Assembly (NCBI GenBank): GCA_026008535.1
Contig: BRKX01000009.1
Span: 49,287,001 to 49,351,000, forward strand
Direction of reading: 5' to 3'
From: Perilla frutescens
Taxonomy: Eukaryota; Streptophyta; Magnoliopsida; Lamiales; Lamiaceae
DNA: 64,000 nt
Part shown: piece by piece, positions 23,607 through 35,639 of the stretch
Layout of the letters: the number at the start of each line of letters is the position of its first letter
Position numbering within the stretch: position 1 is the stretch's first letter
The notes under the pieces: model-generated
Seen by the model: only the letters and a program-made list of their open reading frames with translations
Databases searched by the model: none
What the model was told of the DNA's origin: nothing
Made by a program: the position numbers and the translations under genes

Positions 23607-23899
23607 TTGTCATTATCTGTTTAGATATTATGGCAAGTTCAAAAGCACACAAAAGGTTTTGATTATTCATGTTCGAATACCATGTTCTGGACATTACTGT
23701 GAACATTCTGCTGCCAATCTGATTGAAGATCAAAAGACATGTACTTATTCATGTTCAGAGACATGATCATTTACATGGTTGTCCAGAGAGTTTACAAGAG
23801 ACGTGCCATGCTATATTCAAGGAGTTGAAACTGCGAATTCAAGATGGACGTTTTAGAATAAAAGTTGTGCCTTGTTCGTGATGAAGATCAAGAAGGAAA

Positions 23900-24872
23900 C
23901 TTGGTTGCAGAAGTCGTTAGGTGCTAGTCAGGCGGCCGAGGAGGGCCTAGCGCCTAGGCCACTTAGGCGGGGTCTAGGCGGCACCTAGGCATTTTTTAAT
24001 TAATTTTTTATTTATTTATTTTTACCCTATCAATTTTGAAATTTTCATTATAAATTCATAAATCACAACATTCTAAATAAAATGTTTAAAGTTCAAATCA
24101 GTCAAAATTCCAAACAAAGCAACATTCAAAGTTCATTTATTGAAAATCAAATTTCATTTATAAAACTAACGTGATTTACAATATTTAAGATCTAATGCCC
24201 CATAATTGAATATGTAGTATTGTGGCAACAACCACCTATATACAACAGACCTGAAATATATTAAACATAAAATAATGAAAACAACAACGTAAGTAACCGA
24301 CTAAAATTAACCTCGAATATCACAAATTAGGGTTTTAATTATTCCACCTAATTGAAAATCACATTTCAGAAATAACGTAGAATTGCATCTCCTGAGCGTT
24401 CAATTCCTCCAGCGGTGTCATGTTCAAGTCGATGTGTGGTCTGGTGGCGTGGCTAGTGGCACCGCTGCCTGAGCTCTCGCTGCCCAAAGCCTGACTGGTG
24501 GGGAACTGCTCGTGGAAATACGAGCACTCATGAATTCTACCTCTCACAGCGGCGGCGGCGGCGGCTGCTGTGGTGTGGAGTTTGATGCCGCGGGGTCTCG
24601 TCGTGTGCCCGCCGAAAGCTTGATGGGACTGGAATGAGTACGATTCTTGATTTATTAAAAAGTTAATACAACAGATAAAAAAAATGAAAACGGCACCTAG
24701 ACGTCCGCCTAGCTGCACCACCGAGACCTTATAATCACCGCCAGCTGATTACTCACCGTCTATGCATCTTTCAGCACAACACACTTGATTTCTCCCTTTT
24801 CGCTGCGGCTCCAGGCCGCCGAGCGCCTAGGCGCCACCTAGGCAGGCACCTGGAGCGCATTTTACAACCATG
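23900..24872. mobile_element. Non-autonomous hAT-like element with captured gene fragment
   Basis: The element sits in the middle Sirevirus LTR and is flanked by the perfect 8-bp duplication GAAGGAAA (23892-23899 and 24873-24880), the length typical of hAT transposons. Its ends are imperfect inverted repeats: left 'cttggttgcagaagtcg', right (reverse complement) 'catggttgtaaaatgcg'. Subterminal regions are GC-rich with many 'gcctaggcg' words in both orientations (23930-23995 and 24800-24850). The AT-rich interior contains a decayed C2H2 zinc-finger-like fragment on the minus strand and no transposase. It would need a transposase supplied in trans. Confidence 0.78.
24359..24670 (-). pseudogene. 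C2H2 (ZAT/Q-type) zinc-finger gene fragment in hAT-like element
   Basis: The minus strand carries an open frame with two degraded QALGGH-type finger remnants: SFQSHQAFGGH (about 24605-24640) and HECSYFHEQFPTSQALG (about 24481-24530). A DLNMTPLEEL motif (about 24405-24435) resembles the EAR repression motif DLNLTPLE. Two such fingers followed by an EAR motif is the layout of plant ZAT-type repressors, which are usually intronless. The second Cys of each finger and the GGH of the second are lost, and an alanine run separates the two. It is GC-rich compared with its surroundings. I read it as a captured, non-functional host gene fragment; chance similarity is possible but less likely. Confidence 0.58.
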
Positions 24873-25608
24873 GAAGGAAAGAATGAGTTCTATTCAAGGA
24901 AGATATCTAAACTAGGAAAGTCCGATTTAAATAAGGAAACCATTTCCTCGTTAAATCCTAGTTAAAATAGGACTTCTGAATACCTTGTTTAGGCTATAAT
25001 TGTTTCTTTTAACTAGCTTGGGATTCAGACTAGTTTAGTAGACACGAATTTTTATGAATACACAAAAGGGCTGAGAGTTAAAAGACTTCACATTCGAAGC
25101 ATATAGTATTTGGGTAGACTAGGTTTAATTGATTAGATCATTGTGTTTCTAGTCTGTGTTTGAAACTCACTTTCATACACACTTAGAGGAGTCTCGAGAG
25201 AGATTTCCTGTGGGAACTAGAGGGATTCTAGGTTGTGAGGGGAGCTCACAATTTAGTTTAGTGAAAGAGGTTGAATTGGGTAGGAAAGGGGTCGAGTGAC
25301 GGGATTTTTCGTGTAATAACCATTCTAACCATTGAACGGAGTAGTAAACTGTTCTTCATGGACTTGATAAGTCCCCTTGATGTTGATCAGTTGATCGAAC
25401 AAGGTTACCAATCTCGTGTTCTTTATTTGCTCAAGTTTTTACATTCTAACTTTATATGTTCACAACAATGTTTAAGTACATGATGATAAACATGATCGCA
25501 CCGTTTATGTAACTGCAATTGGTGCCAAAGCGGGTTTCCTTTGGTTTTAGTGTGAAAAGAATCATGAAAGCTACATAGCTGCATAAAGGTTTTGGTTGCA
25601 TTCCAGCC

Positions 25609-27350
25609 ATGAGTGCAATCAAAGAAGGAGGATCTACGGTCAGACCACCACTGCTAGAAGGCAACAACTATCCCTACTGGAAAGCAAGGATAAGGGCATT
25701 TCTGAGATCACTTGATGAACTCGCATGGAAGAGTGTCACTGAAGGATGGGAAAAGCCAACTGTTGCCAAAGAAGGAAGGCATGTGGAGATTGAAGAAGAG
25801 AGTGGACTGTGCCATAGAAGAACTGGTACAATGTCAACTCTAAGACTCTCAATGCAATATTCTCTGTACTGGATCTTGAGACATTCAGCCTAATCTCAAT
25901 CTGTGAGACTGCAAAAGTTGCATGGGATATTCTAGAAACTACCTTTGAAGGGACTAGTTCTGTGAGGCTATCAAGACTTCAAAATCTGACTTCAAAGTTT
26001 GAAAGTCTCAGAATGGAAGAATCTGAATCCATTGGTGAGTTTAATGCCAGATTAAGGAGCATATCAAACGAAAGTTTTGCTCTCGGAGAACCTATCAGCA
26101 ATGAAAAGCTTGTGAGGAAGGTGAAGCCAAGGATATTAAGAGTATAAGACTTGATGAACTGATGAGATCATTGAGAACGTTCGAGATGAATCTAGAAGAT
26201 GAAGACAGCAGCTTAAGGAAGAAAGGTATTGCTCTTCAAGCTGAAATTTCTGAGGATGTCCCTGAACATGTACAGAAACAAAAACATGTACTTGATTCAG
26301 AAACTATGAATAATATGATCCTAATTACCAAGAACTTCAGCCGAATGCTTAAGAGAGTAAACAAACAGTCTTTCAGAAGGTCAAACAATAGAAGACAACA
26401 ACCTGGAACTTCTTAGCAGGATAGAAACTCTAACAGTGAGCAGAAAGAGTTTCAACCATCAAATACAAAGAGAGGAATTTAGTGCAGAGAGTGTGATAGT
26501 TTTGGACATATTCAAGCAGAATGTGCCAATAGTCTGAAGAAGAATGAAAAGAACTACAATGCCTCTCTTAGTGATAATGATTCTGAAAGTAGCAGTGAAT
26601 CAGAAGAAGAGACATATGCCTTTACAGCAAAAGTCTCAGAGTTCCAAGATCGTTTCAAACTTGTAGAAGAAGATGAGGACTCAGACAATGATGATGATAG
26701 TCATGAGGAGTTTGTTCAGACATATAAGGAGATGTATGAAAAATGGTTTAAAGTAGCTTGAATCAACAAAACTCTTCAATCTCACAACAAAGATCTTCTC
26801 TCGGAAGAGGAGAAGTTAATCAAATCTGGTGAAGAACATAAGGTCATTATTCAACAGCAGAAGAAGGAGATTGAAGAACTGAGTACATAACTAAAGTCCA
26901 TCAATAGAAATGTCAATATGCTGAATAATGGAGTTGAGAATCTTGATAAGATTCTTATTAACCCCAGGACACTCAGGGAAAAGTCATCCAGGTCCTGGAT
27001 ACATTGGTGGAAAATCCAAGACTATATTTGTCAAAGCAAGTACAAGCGAGACAGTGCATGTACAAAATAATGTTTAAACCATCCAGAAGAACATTAACAA
27101 TAAGATGACTGCAAATAATGGCAATAGAAAATGAATCATTTGCCACTATTGTGAAGAAAAAGGCCACATTCGACCTCACTGTGAGAAGTATCTCTTTGAT
27201 CTTAAAAGAATGAGGAGAAAAACATTTGTGGCTCAGTATTCCAGCAACACTCAGAAGAAATCAGCTACTCAACAAAGGAAGAAGCATGCATAGAAAAAGC
27301 AATGAGTTGTCAAGCAGAGTAGTCTAATTGCTCATACTTTGTTGAGAGTT
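25609..27350 (+). pseudogene. Sirevirus copy B gag (broken)
   Basis: The start ATG at 25609 encodes MSAIKEGGSTVRPPLLEGNN followed by YWKARIRAFLRSLDELAWKS, the Sirevirus-type gag core. A frameshift occurs near 25800-25960. Compared with copy A, about 50 bp are deleted near 26123. Both knuckle positions remain recognisable: CRECDSFGHIQAEC (about 26483-26523) and CHYCEEKGHIRPHC (about 27138-27180, a complete CX2CX4HX4C). Stops such as TAG at 26479 and 27291 are CAG in copy A. Gag would form the particle and bind the RNA. Confidence 0.82.
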
Positions 27351-29895
27351 GAAGATAAAGGAGACTGGTACTTTGACAGTGGTTGTTTAAGACACATGAT
27401 AGGAGACTGCTCTGTGATGCAGAATCTGAAAGCTTGCTCATCAGATTTTGTTACTTTTGGAGATGGAAAGAGAGGCAAAGTAATGGGAAAAGGAGAACTG
27501 ACTGTTGAAGGAATGCCCAAACTCAAGAAGGCTATACTAGTTGATAGACTCAAAGCTAATCTGATAAGTATAAGTCAACTGTAGTCTTCACCAAGGAAAG
27601 CTGCAAAGTTATGAATAAAAACAATGACTTATTCATAGAAGGGAAGAGATCAACTAAGGACTGTTATTAGCTACATGTTCCTGCACAATGTTCTTTAACA
27701 TGTCAAAGAACATCTATTGAAGAGTCAGAGATCTGGCATCAGAAACTTGGACACATCAACTTCAGAAATCTTCAGAAGATCATCAGCAAGGAGATTGTCA
27801 AAGGGCTACCTCAGATCAGAATTAACAGAGACAAAGTCTGTGGTCCATGTCAGATTGGGAAACAGTCCAGATCTCAACATAAAGAAGTGCAAGACAGATT
27901 TTTCAAGAGAATTCTAGATCTCATTCATATGGATCTAATGGGGCCTATGGTTGTGGAAAACTATGGGGGAAAGAAGTATGTCTTTGTCTGCATTGATGAT
28001 AACTCAAATTTTACTTGGGTTGACTTTCTCAGAGATAAGAGTGAAGCTTTCATAGCAATCAAGAGATTGGCCTGCAAGATCACAGTTGAGAAGGATGATC
28101 AGATTATCAGAATCAGAAATGATCATGGTAAGAAATTTGAGAACCAATACTTTGATACATTCTGCAGTGAGAATGGTATCAGTCATGAGAACTCAGCCCC
28201 CATAAATCCTCAGCAGAATAGAGTTGTGGAAAGGAAAAACATAACTCTTCAGGAGATGGACAGAACCATGATTGCTGCTAAAGGAGTTGCTGCTATGTTC
28301 TGGGCAGAAGCTATCAACATAGCATGCCACATCAGCAACAGAGTTCATCTTAGACCAGGTACTCTCACTACTCCATATGAGATTTGGAATGAGAAGAAGC
28401 CAACAGTGAAGTACTTTCATATGTTTGGAACCACATGTTATATTCTCAATGATAGAGAGTACCTTAGCAAGATGAACAAAAGAGGATTTGAAGGGATGTT
28501 TGTTGGATATTCTAGAAACAGTAAATCATGCAGGATTTACAACAAAGGTACAAAGGCTGTAATTAAGACAGTCAATGTCAGATTTGATGATCACGACAAT
28601 ACTGTCAATACTTCTGAAGATGATGTTTACACAAATGTGTTTGAACATCCTAAGATTCATGATGATACAGACAGAGAAGCTGAAGAACAGACAGTAAGGC
28701 ACAGAAAGTCTTCAAAGCAAATCATCAAGAATCATCCTGCTTCAGAAGTAATATGAGATATTCATGAAGGTAGGATGACCAGGACCACTTTGAGAAAAAT
28801 GATGTGTGATGAGATATCCTATGTCTGTTTCACCTCGAAGGTTGAACCAAAAAATATCCAAGAAGCTCTTAAAGATGACTACTGGATAGAAGTCATGCAG
28901 GAATAACTTCTTCAGTTCAAAAAGAATGATGTCTAGGATCTAGTGCAGAAACCTGAAGGAGTCAACATTGTTGGAACCAAGTGGATTTTCAAGAACAAAA
29001 CTGATGAAGCTGGAAACGTTACAAGAAACAAAGCTAGACTGGTTGCTTAAGGTTATTCTTAGATAGAAGGCATTGATTTTGATGAAACCTTTTCTCTAGT
29101 CACAAGGATTGAATCAGTCAGACTTCTTCTAGCTATGGCATGCATCATGAAGTTCAAACTATACTAGATGGATGTCAAGAGTGCTTTTCTGAATGGATTC
29201 TTGAAGAAGGATGTGTTTGTTGCACAGCCTAAAGGATTTGAAGATCCACATCATCTAAAGTTTGTGTTCAAACTAAAAAAGGCATTATATGGCTTCAAAC
29301 AAGCTCCCCAGGCATGGTATGAAAGACTGGCTACATACCTAGTAAGCAAATGATACAACAGAGGAGGAGAAGACAGAACTCTATTTATCAGAAAGGAAAA
29401 ATCACAAGTAATTGTAGTTCAAGTATATGTGGATGATATAGTGTTTGGATCAGTGTCTGATCAGATGTTCAAAGACTTCATCAGAGACATGGAAACTGAA
29501 TTTGAGGTGAGTCTTGTTAGAGATCTAAAATACTTTCTAGGACTTCAGATAAAACAGTCAGAAGAAGGGATATTCATCTCTCAATCCAAGTATGCCAGAA
29601 ACTTGGTAAAGAAGATCAAGCTTGAAAATTCTAAGCACAAATGAACTCTTATCAACACTACAGTCAAGATTGGAAAAGATGATGTAGGAACTGAAGTTGA
29701 TCAAACTCTCTATAGAAGCATGATTGGAAGTCTCCTACACCTCACTGCAAGCAGACCAGATATAGCATATAGTGTGGGAGTGTGTGCCAGATATCAGTCC
29801 TGTCCTAAGGAGAGTCACATGAAGGCTGTTAAGAACATCATCAAGTACATCAATGGAACTGCTGATTATGGTTTGTTGTATACTTCAGATGCAAA
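27351..29895 (+). pseudogene. Sirevirus copy B pol, N-terminal part: protease, integrase, RT
   Basis: The protease active site WYFDSGCLRHMIG lies at about 27366-27404. The integrase zinc region (KLGHINFRNLQ, CGPCQIGKQSR) and core (MDLMGPM, CIDDNSNFTWVDF, RNDHGKKFENQYF, ERKN) span about 27740-28260, with a long open stretch to 28756. RT follows with WIFKNKTDEAGN, MDVKSAFLNG and the intact catalytic YVDDIVFG at 29426-29449. Stops at about 28754, 28904, 28934, 29047, 29059, 29164 and 29642 break it; several are CAG/CAA to TAG/TAA or TGG to TAG relative to copy A. The LINE insertion at 29895 separates it from its RNase H. Confidence 0.87.
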
Positions 29896-29909
29896 CTGAT
29901 GGTGAAAGA

Positions 29910-31604
29910 ATGAATTCTTCTTCTTCGTTCGTATCACCGCCGGCCGGCGTTGTCTCATCTTCGGTCCCCTCTAATATAGCCTCACGGTCATTAGAACAAA
30001 TTAACTCTAAGGATTCCTCACGATCTTTAGAAAATAATCATGTCTTCTCAAACCCTAATTTGGCGAAAACTAGGGATTCGCCTTCTTCTTCGCCGAATCT
30101 GCATGGAGGATCATATGTTGCGGTTGTCATCTCTTCTTCACAAGATCGATATCTTAATATTTTCACGACGTCATTATCTCGCATACAACCTATTCGTTAT
30201 GGTGATTTTAACTCAATATCTATTCCTGATGATCCATATAAGTCGCAATTGGGAAAATTTCAATATTCTCTCATAAGTCGATTAATAATGTTGAAGGGGG
30301 ATAAACCCTGGGCTGCGCCGGAACTCAAATTAAAATTACAGAAATTGTGGGCACCTTCGGCTGATTGGAGATTGATTTCGCTGGGCAAGGGTTTTTTTAC
30401 TCTTCAATTCTCGTATGCTGCTGATCAGATTAAAGTTCGGGGATTGCAATCTTGGAATTTACACCCAGGTTTTCTACGCATTCGTGATTGGGTCCCTGAT
30501 TTTTCTCCCTACAAAATAAAGTCGACAATCGCGCAAGTTTGGGTTCGACTGTACAACTTGCCAATTGAGTATTGACATGCTGAGGTTCTTGTAGGGATTG
30601 GTCGTGCTGTTGGTACTCCTCTCAAAATCAATGGGAATTCTCTGCATGGCACGTTGGGTCATTATGCGAGGGTGTTGATAGAGGTGGATATGTTGCAGAA
30701 GCTGCAGGGGTCTGTTATGATTGATAGATGGGATGCTTCATTTTTTGTAGATCTGCACTATGAGAATCTGCCATTATTTTCTGGGAAATGACAGGTTGTA
30801 GGGCATGACACGAGTAAATGCAGGAATTCTACAAATGCTGCAGCGAAAGATGCTTCTGACAGCAAAGGTGTTTCTTTTAAGAAAGGCGAAGCTCAAGTTG
30901 ATGCTGTGGTCGGGGCTCGGAAGTCAGCTCCCTCAACAAAGGAATGGGTTGTCAAGTCTTTTGGGCAGTCGGAGCACGCTGCGCAGGTCCAAAATCAGAT
31001 TCCTACAGCCAATGCTTTTGATGTGCTAATGGCGATGACTAGTCCGGTTGATCAAGAAATAGAGAATGGCGAGACATCTTTGGTTAACAAGTCTGGGGAT
31101 GAATCTAGGAGTACTTTTTTGGAGCTGGTTGCAGGGGAGGATATGGGGAGAGGAGGGAGTGTTGGGTCTCTTTCCTCTACGCAGACTGCAGGGGAGGTTC
31201 TTGTACATATTGATGCGGATATAATGAGGCAAACGCATAAGACGGCGGAAGAGGAGACTGATTCTGACTTGAAAGGGTTGGCACGTGCAGATCATGAGTA
31301 TAGTTCTAATTCAGAGCATCTTGAGAGCAATGTGGACGATACTATTAATGACGCCATGCTGTCAGCCCCGGCAAAACGCCAAGCTAAGCGCACAATGCCT
31401 GCGGCTACGGAGCTACGACGATCCGGCAGATTAAATCCAAATATGGGAGAAGGTTCAATACAGAGTGATGCTAATCTTGCCCCTTATATTCTATCTGGCC
31501 CTGATACAACTGCTTTGCAAAACATGGATCAGGTATCTACGTTGAAGGATCAGGCGGTCAAGGCAAGTGATGCCGATCACTTGCGTTCTACTAAATCTTT
31601 TTAA
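29910..31604 (+). pseudogene. LINE ORF1, DUF4283-like gag protein (two stops)
   Basis: The ATG at 29910 encodes MNSSSSFVSPPAGVVSSS; the upstream codons belong to the Sirevirus. A DUF4283-like nucleic-acid-binding domain covers about 30270-30790 (WRLISLGKGFFTLQF, WNLHPGFLRIRDWVPDF, VWVRLYNLPIEY). Two TGA stops interrupt the single frame, at 30573-30575 (expected W in an EYWH context) and 30789-30791 (GKW position); both look like TGG to TGA. A knuckle remnant (VGHDTSKC) follows at about 30796-30820. The frame then continues open to the TAA at 31602-31604, which overlaps the start of ORF2 by one base (TAATG). ORF1 proteins bind LINE RNA. Confidence 0.83.
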
Positions 31605-32628
31605 TGAATTTTTTAACGTGGAATATTTTTGGGATAGGCACGGAGATATCCCGAAATATGCTACGTAAACATGTTCAGGTTTTTAAACCTGAAGTACTTG
31701 GATTAATTGAGCCTCGAGCTAGGTTTGATAAGATTCCACTGTCTTATTGGCGATTCATGGGCTTAATTCCTATTTTTCAGAATGATAGGGGAATTAGAAG
31801 CTCTAATATTTGGGTTTTTGCTGGAAGGAATGTTGTTACGACAGTGTTATTTTCATCTGCTCAGTGTGTCATGGTGGAAGTTAGATCTACCACTTTTTCT
31901 GGAGTTGTGGCGGTAGTGCATGGATCATCCTCGTACATTCAAAGGAGGCAGTTGTGGAGCGAGCTTAGCGCTCTTCAAGAGAGGTTTATTATTATGGGTG
32001 ACTTTAATGCTGTTAGAGGATCCCATGAGCGTCGTGGAAAATCCAAGACTTCTCCTCAAGCTTGTTATGACTTTAATAATTTTATTGGAGAGTTAGAGGT
32101 TACAGAAGTTGCTAGTAATGGTCTTTTCTTTTCTTGGTACAGCCGAAGATTTTTTCCAGAGATAACAGAGAGTAAACTTGATAGAGCTCTTGTTTCGACG
32201 GAGTTTCAGGATAATTGGTCGAGTATTTCAGCAACTCTTCTGCCGCGTATATGTTCAGATCATTCTCCACTTGTGGTGGTTTGTAAGGCATTAAATGTTT
32301 CTGGTCCGAGGCCTTTCAGATTCTGGAACATGTGGACTATGCATGAATCTTTTTTACGTTTGGTTCGTGACTCATGGATGCAGGAGGTGGATGTGTGTAG
32401 TAAAATTCATCTTGTTATGATTAAACTTAAGCGTCTTAAGGGCGTGCTTAAGGATTGGAATGCTATGGTTTTTGGGAATTTTAATGTTCAAATTGCTACT
32501 CTTGAGTCGAAGCTGTCGGCAATTCAAGAAGAGATTTCTTTGCAAGGTTACACGGATGATAGATTGGATGAGGAGATAGCTATTCAAGCGGAGATTAATG
32601 GATTGTTACTTGTCAAATCCTCCCATCT
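31604..32628 (+). pseudogene. LINE ORF2 N-terminus: APE-type endonuclease
   Basis: ORF2 starts at 31604 inside the ORF1 stop. It shows the endonuclease/exonuclease/phosphatase fold motifs: MNFLTWNIFGIG (N-terminal Asn), LGLIEPRARF (position of the catalytic Glu), IIMGDFNAVRG (about 31993), ESKLDRALVS (about 32168) and SDHSPLVVV with the catalytic Asp-His pair (about 32257). The endonuclease would nick the target DNA. The frame is intact up to the insertion of the Tekay-like element after 32628; the last codons before the apparent stop at 32656 belong to that element's LTR. Confidence 0.87.
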
Positions 32629-35122
32629 TGTAACGCCCCGATCCCGGGAGAATTAATGACAAGGGACCGATGCGCTACTGGGGAAGGGGGAAGGGGGTTG
32701 TTGCATAAAGATAATTAAATGAAATAACTTTGGAACAAGAATAGGTTATATTTCCCAGAAATTTGGGCAGCATAACCTCTGTAATTGTAATAGAACCACG
32801 CACTAATGCGTTTAAAAAGAACCTGAATAATATATCAATCATCAAAGGGAACTTATCCCACCAAATAACTGTAAAGGAGCATCATAGGAATATGAAAAAA
32901 ATCATAACATGCCTTAAACCAATGAAGACAAGCTGTATCAGAGTGAACGGAACAAGCGTGGAGCATCTTAGTAAATTATTTCAAGTACTTAATTGATTTA
33001 GAGTATCTAAGATTTCTGAACAACACAAAAAGAGCAAGCATATAACAACAAGTAAGCCCTCGCCCCAGCTCCGTCATCTTCCAGCCTGCCTCTCAACCTG
33101 AAAATATTTTAGAAAAGATTTGGGCTGAGTACTAGTGTACCCAGTGGACAGATTTTGATAAACAGTTCACAATCATTTTATAAATATGAATATCGTATCC
33201 ACACAAGTATAACAATGGAAATGTTTCAAATCTCAAAAGCATTCCATGTATACAAAGCTTCTTTTAATCTTACACGCTCTGTCTCAACTGTCCCTTCCTA
33301 CAGTGTCTTAACTTATATACACGTCCTCCAGCCCAGCTGTCTAATAAAGGATAGTGTATACGGTCCCAAAGCTTAAAGGATCCGAACTCGAGTCTAGTTA
33401 AGCACTCAATGTTTTCGTAGGATACTGGCGAACGCGAACAGTGAGATAAAACATTTTGATACAAATATTCATGCTTCACAGTTGATAAACAGTTGAGCTT
33501 ATTAGCTGAACATAGTTTGAGAAAAATATAACCCACCTGGATGACGAGCACATGGCGGCACAATAACTTCAAAAATGGTTCATTAATCCTAGCAGGCTCT
33601 GCAGGTCCTACAAGGGTCGATCTTCGACTCAGAATAATCGCTATATTTTCGGGAATTAATATACTATAATTCGAGCTATTATTTAATTCTATTCTTTTCA
33701 AAAATATATCACACGACTCTAGAGAGCTCGTATGCATTTAACGCAGAAGGAAATAAATTCTAAAATATTATTCTTGATTTACTGGGATCAACCGACTTGA
33801 TAGAGGTCTCTTTTTATAATTTGCCAATATAATCGATTTTTATCAGATTTGTGCCACGGCACTTTTTAACCGTTCAAAAATTACGAAAATATTCAAGGAC
33901 CATCCTATATATGCCAAGACTATAGTTTGAGAGTTTTAGAATTTTTCAATAACACATATTTCCGGTACAAAAATAACTGTATAAATTAAATAATCGAGAT
34001 TTTTCAAAACTCGTCCAAAAATTACGAAATTCGACGGGCACGTAGGAAATATTATTTCGAGCAACTTTGGTAAATAAACTTTTTCGATTTGAGGGCCCGA
34101 AAGGGCCTGAATTCGAGAATTACAGCAGCAATTCGGCAACGTTTGTATTTTCTGTTTTCCGGTGATTTCGCCGGTTTCTGGCCGTCGGACGGGAACGAGA
34201 TCAAAAGACGAAACGTAGAACACATAAAGATACACGACATATTAAAATTTGGGCTAAAAAGGACTAGAAATGGACCGATACGATAGTCGCGCGACGTGGC
34301 TGCGCTATCTTCATTTTCCGGCGACTGGTGCAGCTTCGGCGACGTCTCCGGCGGCGGCACGGCGGTGGGAAGGTGGCGGCAGGTCGGTGGGGATACGGTG
34401 GCAGCAGCTGCAGCCTGCAGTCCTCTCCCTCGGTCCTCTATTCTCTCTCCTATCTCTCTCCCACTCACTCTAATCTCTCTCACTCTCGCTCTCTCTTATC
34501 TCTCTTTCTTTTTCTTTTTTTTTTTTTATTTTGTTTGATTTATACGGCAATTGCCGACTTAGGGGGGGGGGGGAAGAAATGGTTAAAAGTTGGGGTAACC
34601 GGGGGGGTTATTTAGATATTTTTAGGATTTTAAAATATAATATTTTGGATATAAATACTTTTAGACTCGATTTAAAAATTACTTTATTTTACCGGAAGTT
34701 TAATTGATCTCGCATTATAAATTTAAAAATACCGGAAGATTTATTGGATTATTTCCTATTAAATCAATTCAAAATAATATGCCGAAAATTTCATTTGATA
34801 ATAAAACGAGAAAAGATTCCTTTTTAAATTGAATAAAAAATTACTATTTATTTTACCAAAAATATTATCAGGAATTCGTTTGACCTCTAATTAAAATTTT
34901 AAAAGTATCATTGAAATTCTCAGGTCATTCTATTTTCATGAAAATTATTATTGACTACGCGTCAAAAATATTTCAACTATAATAATTTTTTCAATCTTAA
35001 ATAAAATCTAAAGTCGCGTCTTTTATCTATTTTACTTTATTTTAGCTCCAATAATTTTTTTTTTGCCTTCTAAATAAATTTAGAAAACTTTTAACTATAA
35101 TCCAAAAATACGGGGTGTTACA
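32629..35122 (-). repeat. Tekay-like LTR, left copy (3' LTR of the element)
   Basis: Length 2494 bp, plus-strand ends TGTAACGCCCCG...GGGGTGTTACA. It appears identical to the right copy except for a poly-G tract of 12 here and 14 in the other. Open frames inside it (e.g. 34052-34483 minus) are the same in both copies and resemble no gene. A CT-rich tract lies at about 34429-34525 and a GC-rich segment at 34290-34430. Confidence 0.93.
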
Positions 35123-35135
35123 TCCTACCCTCCTT
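35123..35135 (-). other. Tekay-like polypurine tract
   Basis: The reverse complement 'aaggagggtagga' abuts the LTR start TGTAACACCCC, the expected plus-strand primer position. Confidence 0.82.
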
Positions 35136-35159
35136 AAAAAAAATTTCGTCCCGAAATTT

Positions 35160-35520
35160 ACTAATCTTGAAATGGAGTGTCGGGACAGTTCTTGAGCAAT
35201 TCTGACTCCAACTTTCACGTTGCTTCTTCTTATCCATGGCAGTTTCGTGGTACCTTTGTTATGCTAATCACTTTATTCTTCAGACTCTGGGTCTTCCAAT
35301 CAAGAATGGCCTGGAGCCTTTCGTCGTACTCTAAATCGTTATTTAGCATCATATCTTCTTTTCTGGTCACATGGTTTAAGATCAAACATGTACTTCTTCA
35401 GCATCAAGACGTGGAACACATCATTGAGGTTGGGTGGGAAGGCCATCATATACGCTACTTCATTAATCCTAGCAAAAAGACTGTTTCTCTCGAGTCGTAA
35501 ATCTTACTAAGACGTATACT
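35160..35520 (-). pseudogene. Tekay-like pol 3' end (chromodomain side), degraded
   Basis: On the minus strand short pieces resemble the end of Tekay pol: a VAYMMAFPPNLNDVFHVLML piece (about 35400-35460), similar to the usual LPP.L..VHDVFHVSMLRKY, and later fragments in the position of the chromodomain. Several stops interrupt it. It ends just before the 'cgggacgaaat' phrase and the polypurine tract. The protease, RT, RNase H and integrase core are missing, so a large internal deletion joins this to gag at roughly 35520-35640. Confidence 0.55.
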
Positions 35521-35639
35521 TTGTCTTGGTCCACTTTAACTTAATGCACATGACTCTTCATACGTTCTTCTCTGCAGCTTTCTTCAAATTTCCTTTAACA
35601 TCATCTTTTGAGTCGAGAAAAGAGATAGAAAATAGATAT

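Larger units (their letters stand above)
23607..25517 (+). repeat. Middle Sirevirus LTR, split by a hAT-like element
   Basis: LTR sequence begins at an internal point ('ttgtcattatctgtttagat', lacking about the first 35 bases) and ends '...taactgca' at 25517, just before the primer site 'ttggtgccaaagcggg' (25519-25534). It serves as 3' LTR of copy A and 5' LTR of copy B. A 973-bp DNA element lies inside at 23900-24872. Apart from that, the block order is that of the LTR at 46778-47734. Confidence 0.82.

Noticed and set aside
32763..33737. Short frames repeated at 32763-33737 and 37491-38465 as duplicated genes
   Set aside because: They are duplicated because they lie in the two LTRs; no protein family features.
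34052..34615. Overlapping open frames on both strands in the Tekay-like LTR (also 38780-39316)
   Set aside because: They fall in a GC-rich, CT-rich part of the LTR, overlap each other on both strands, and are identical only because the LTRs are.
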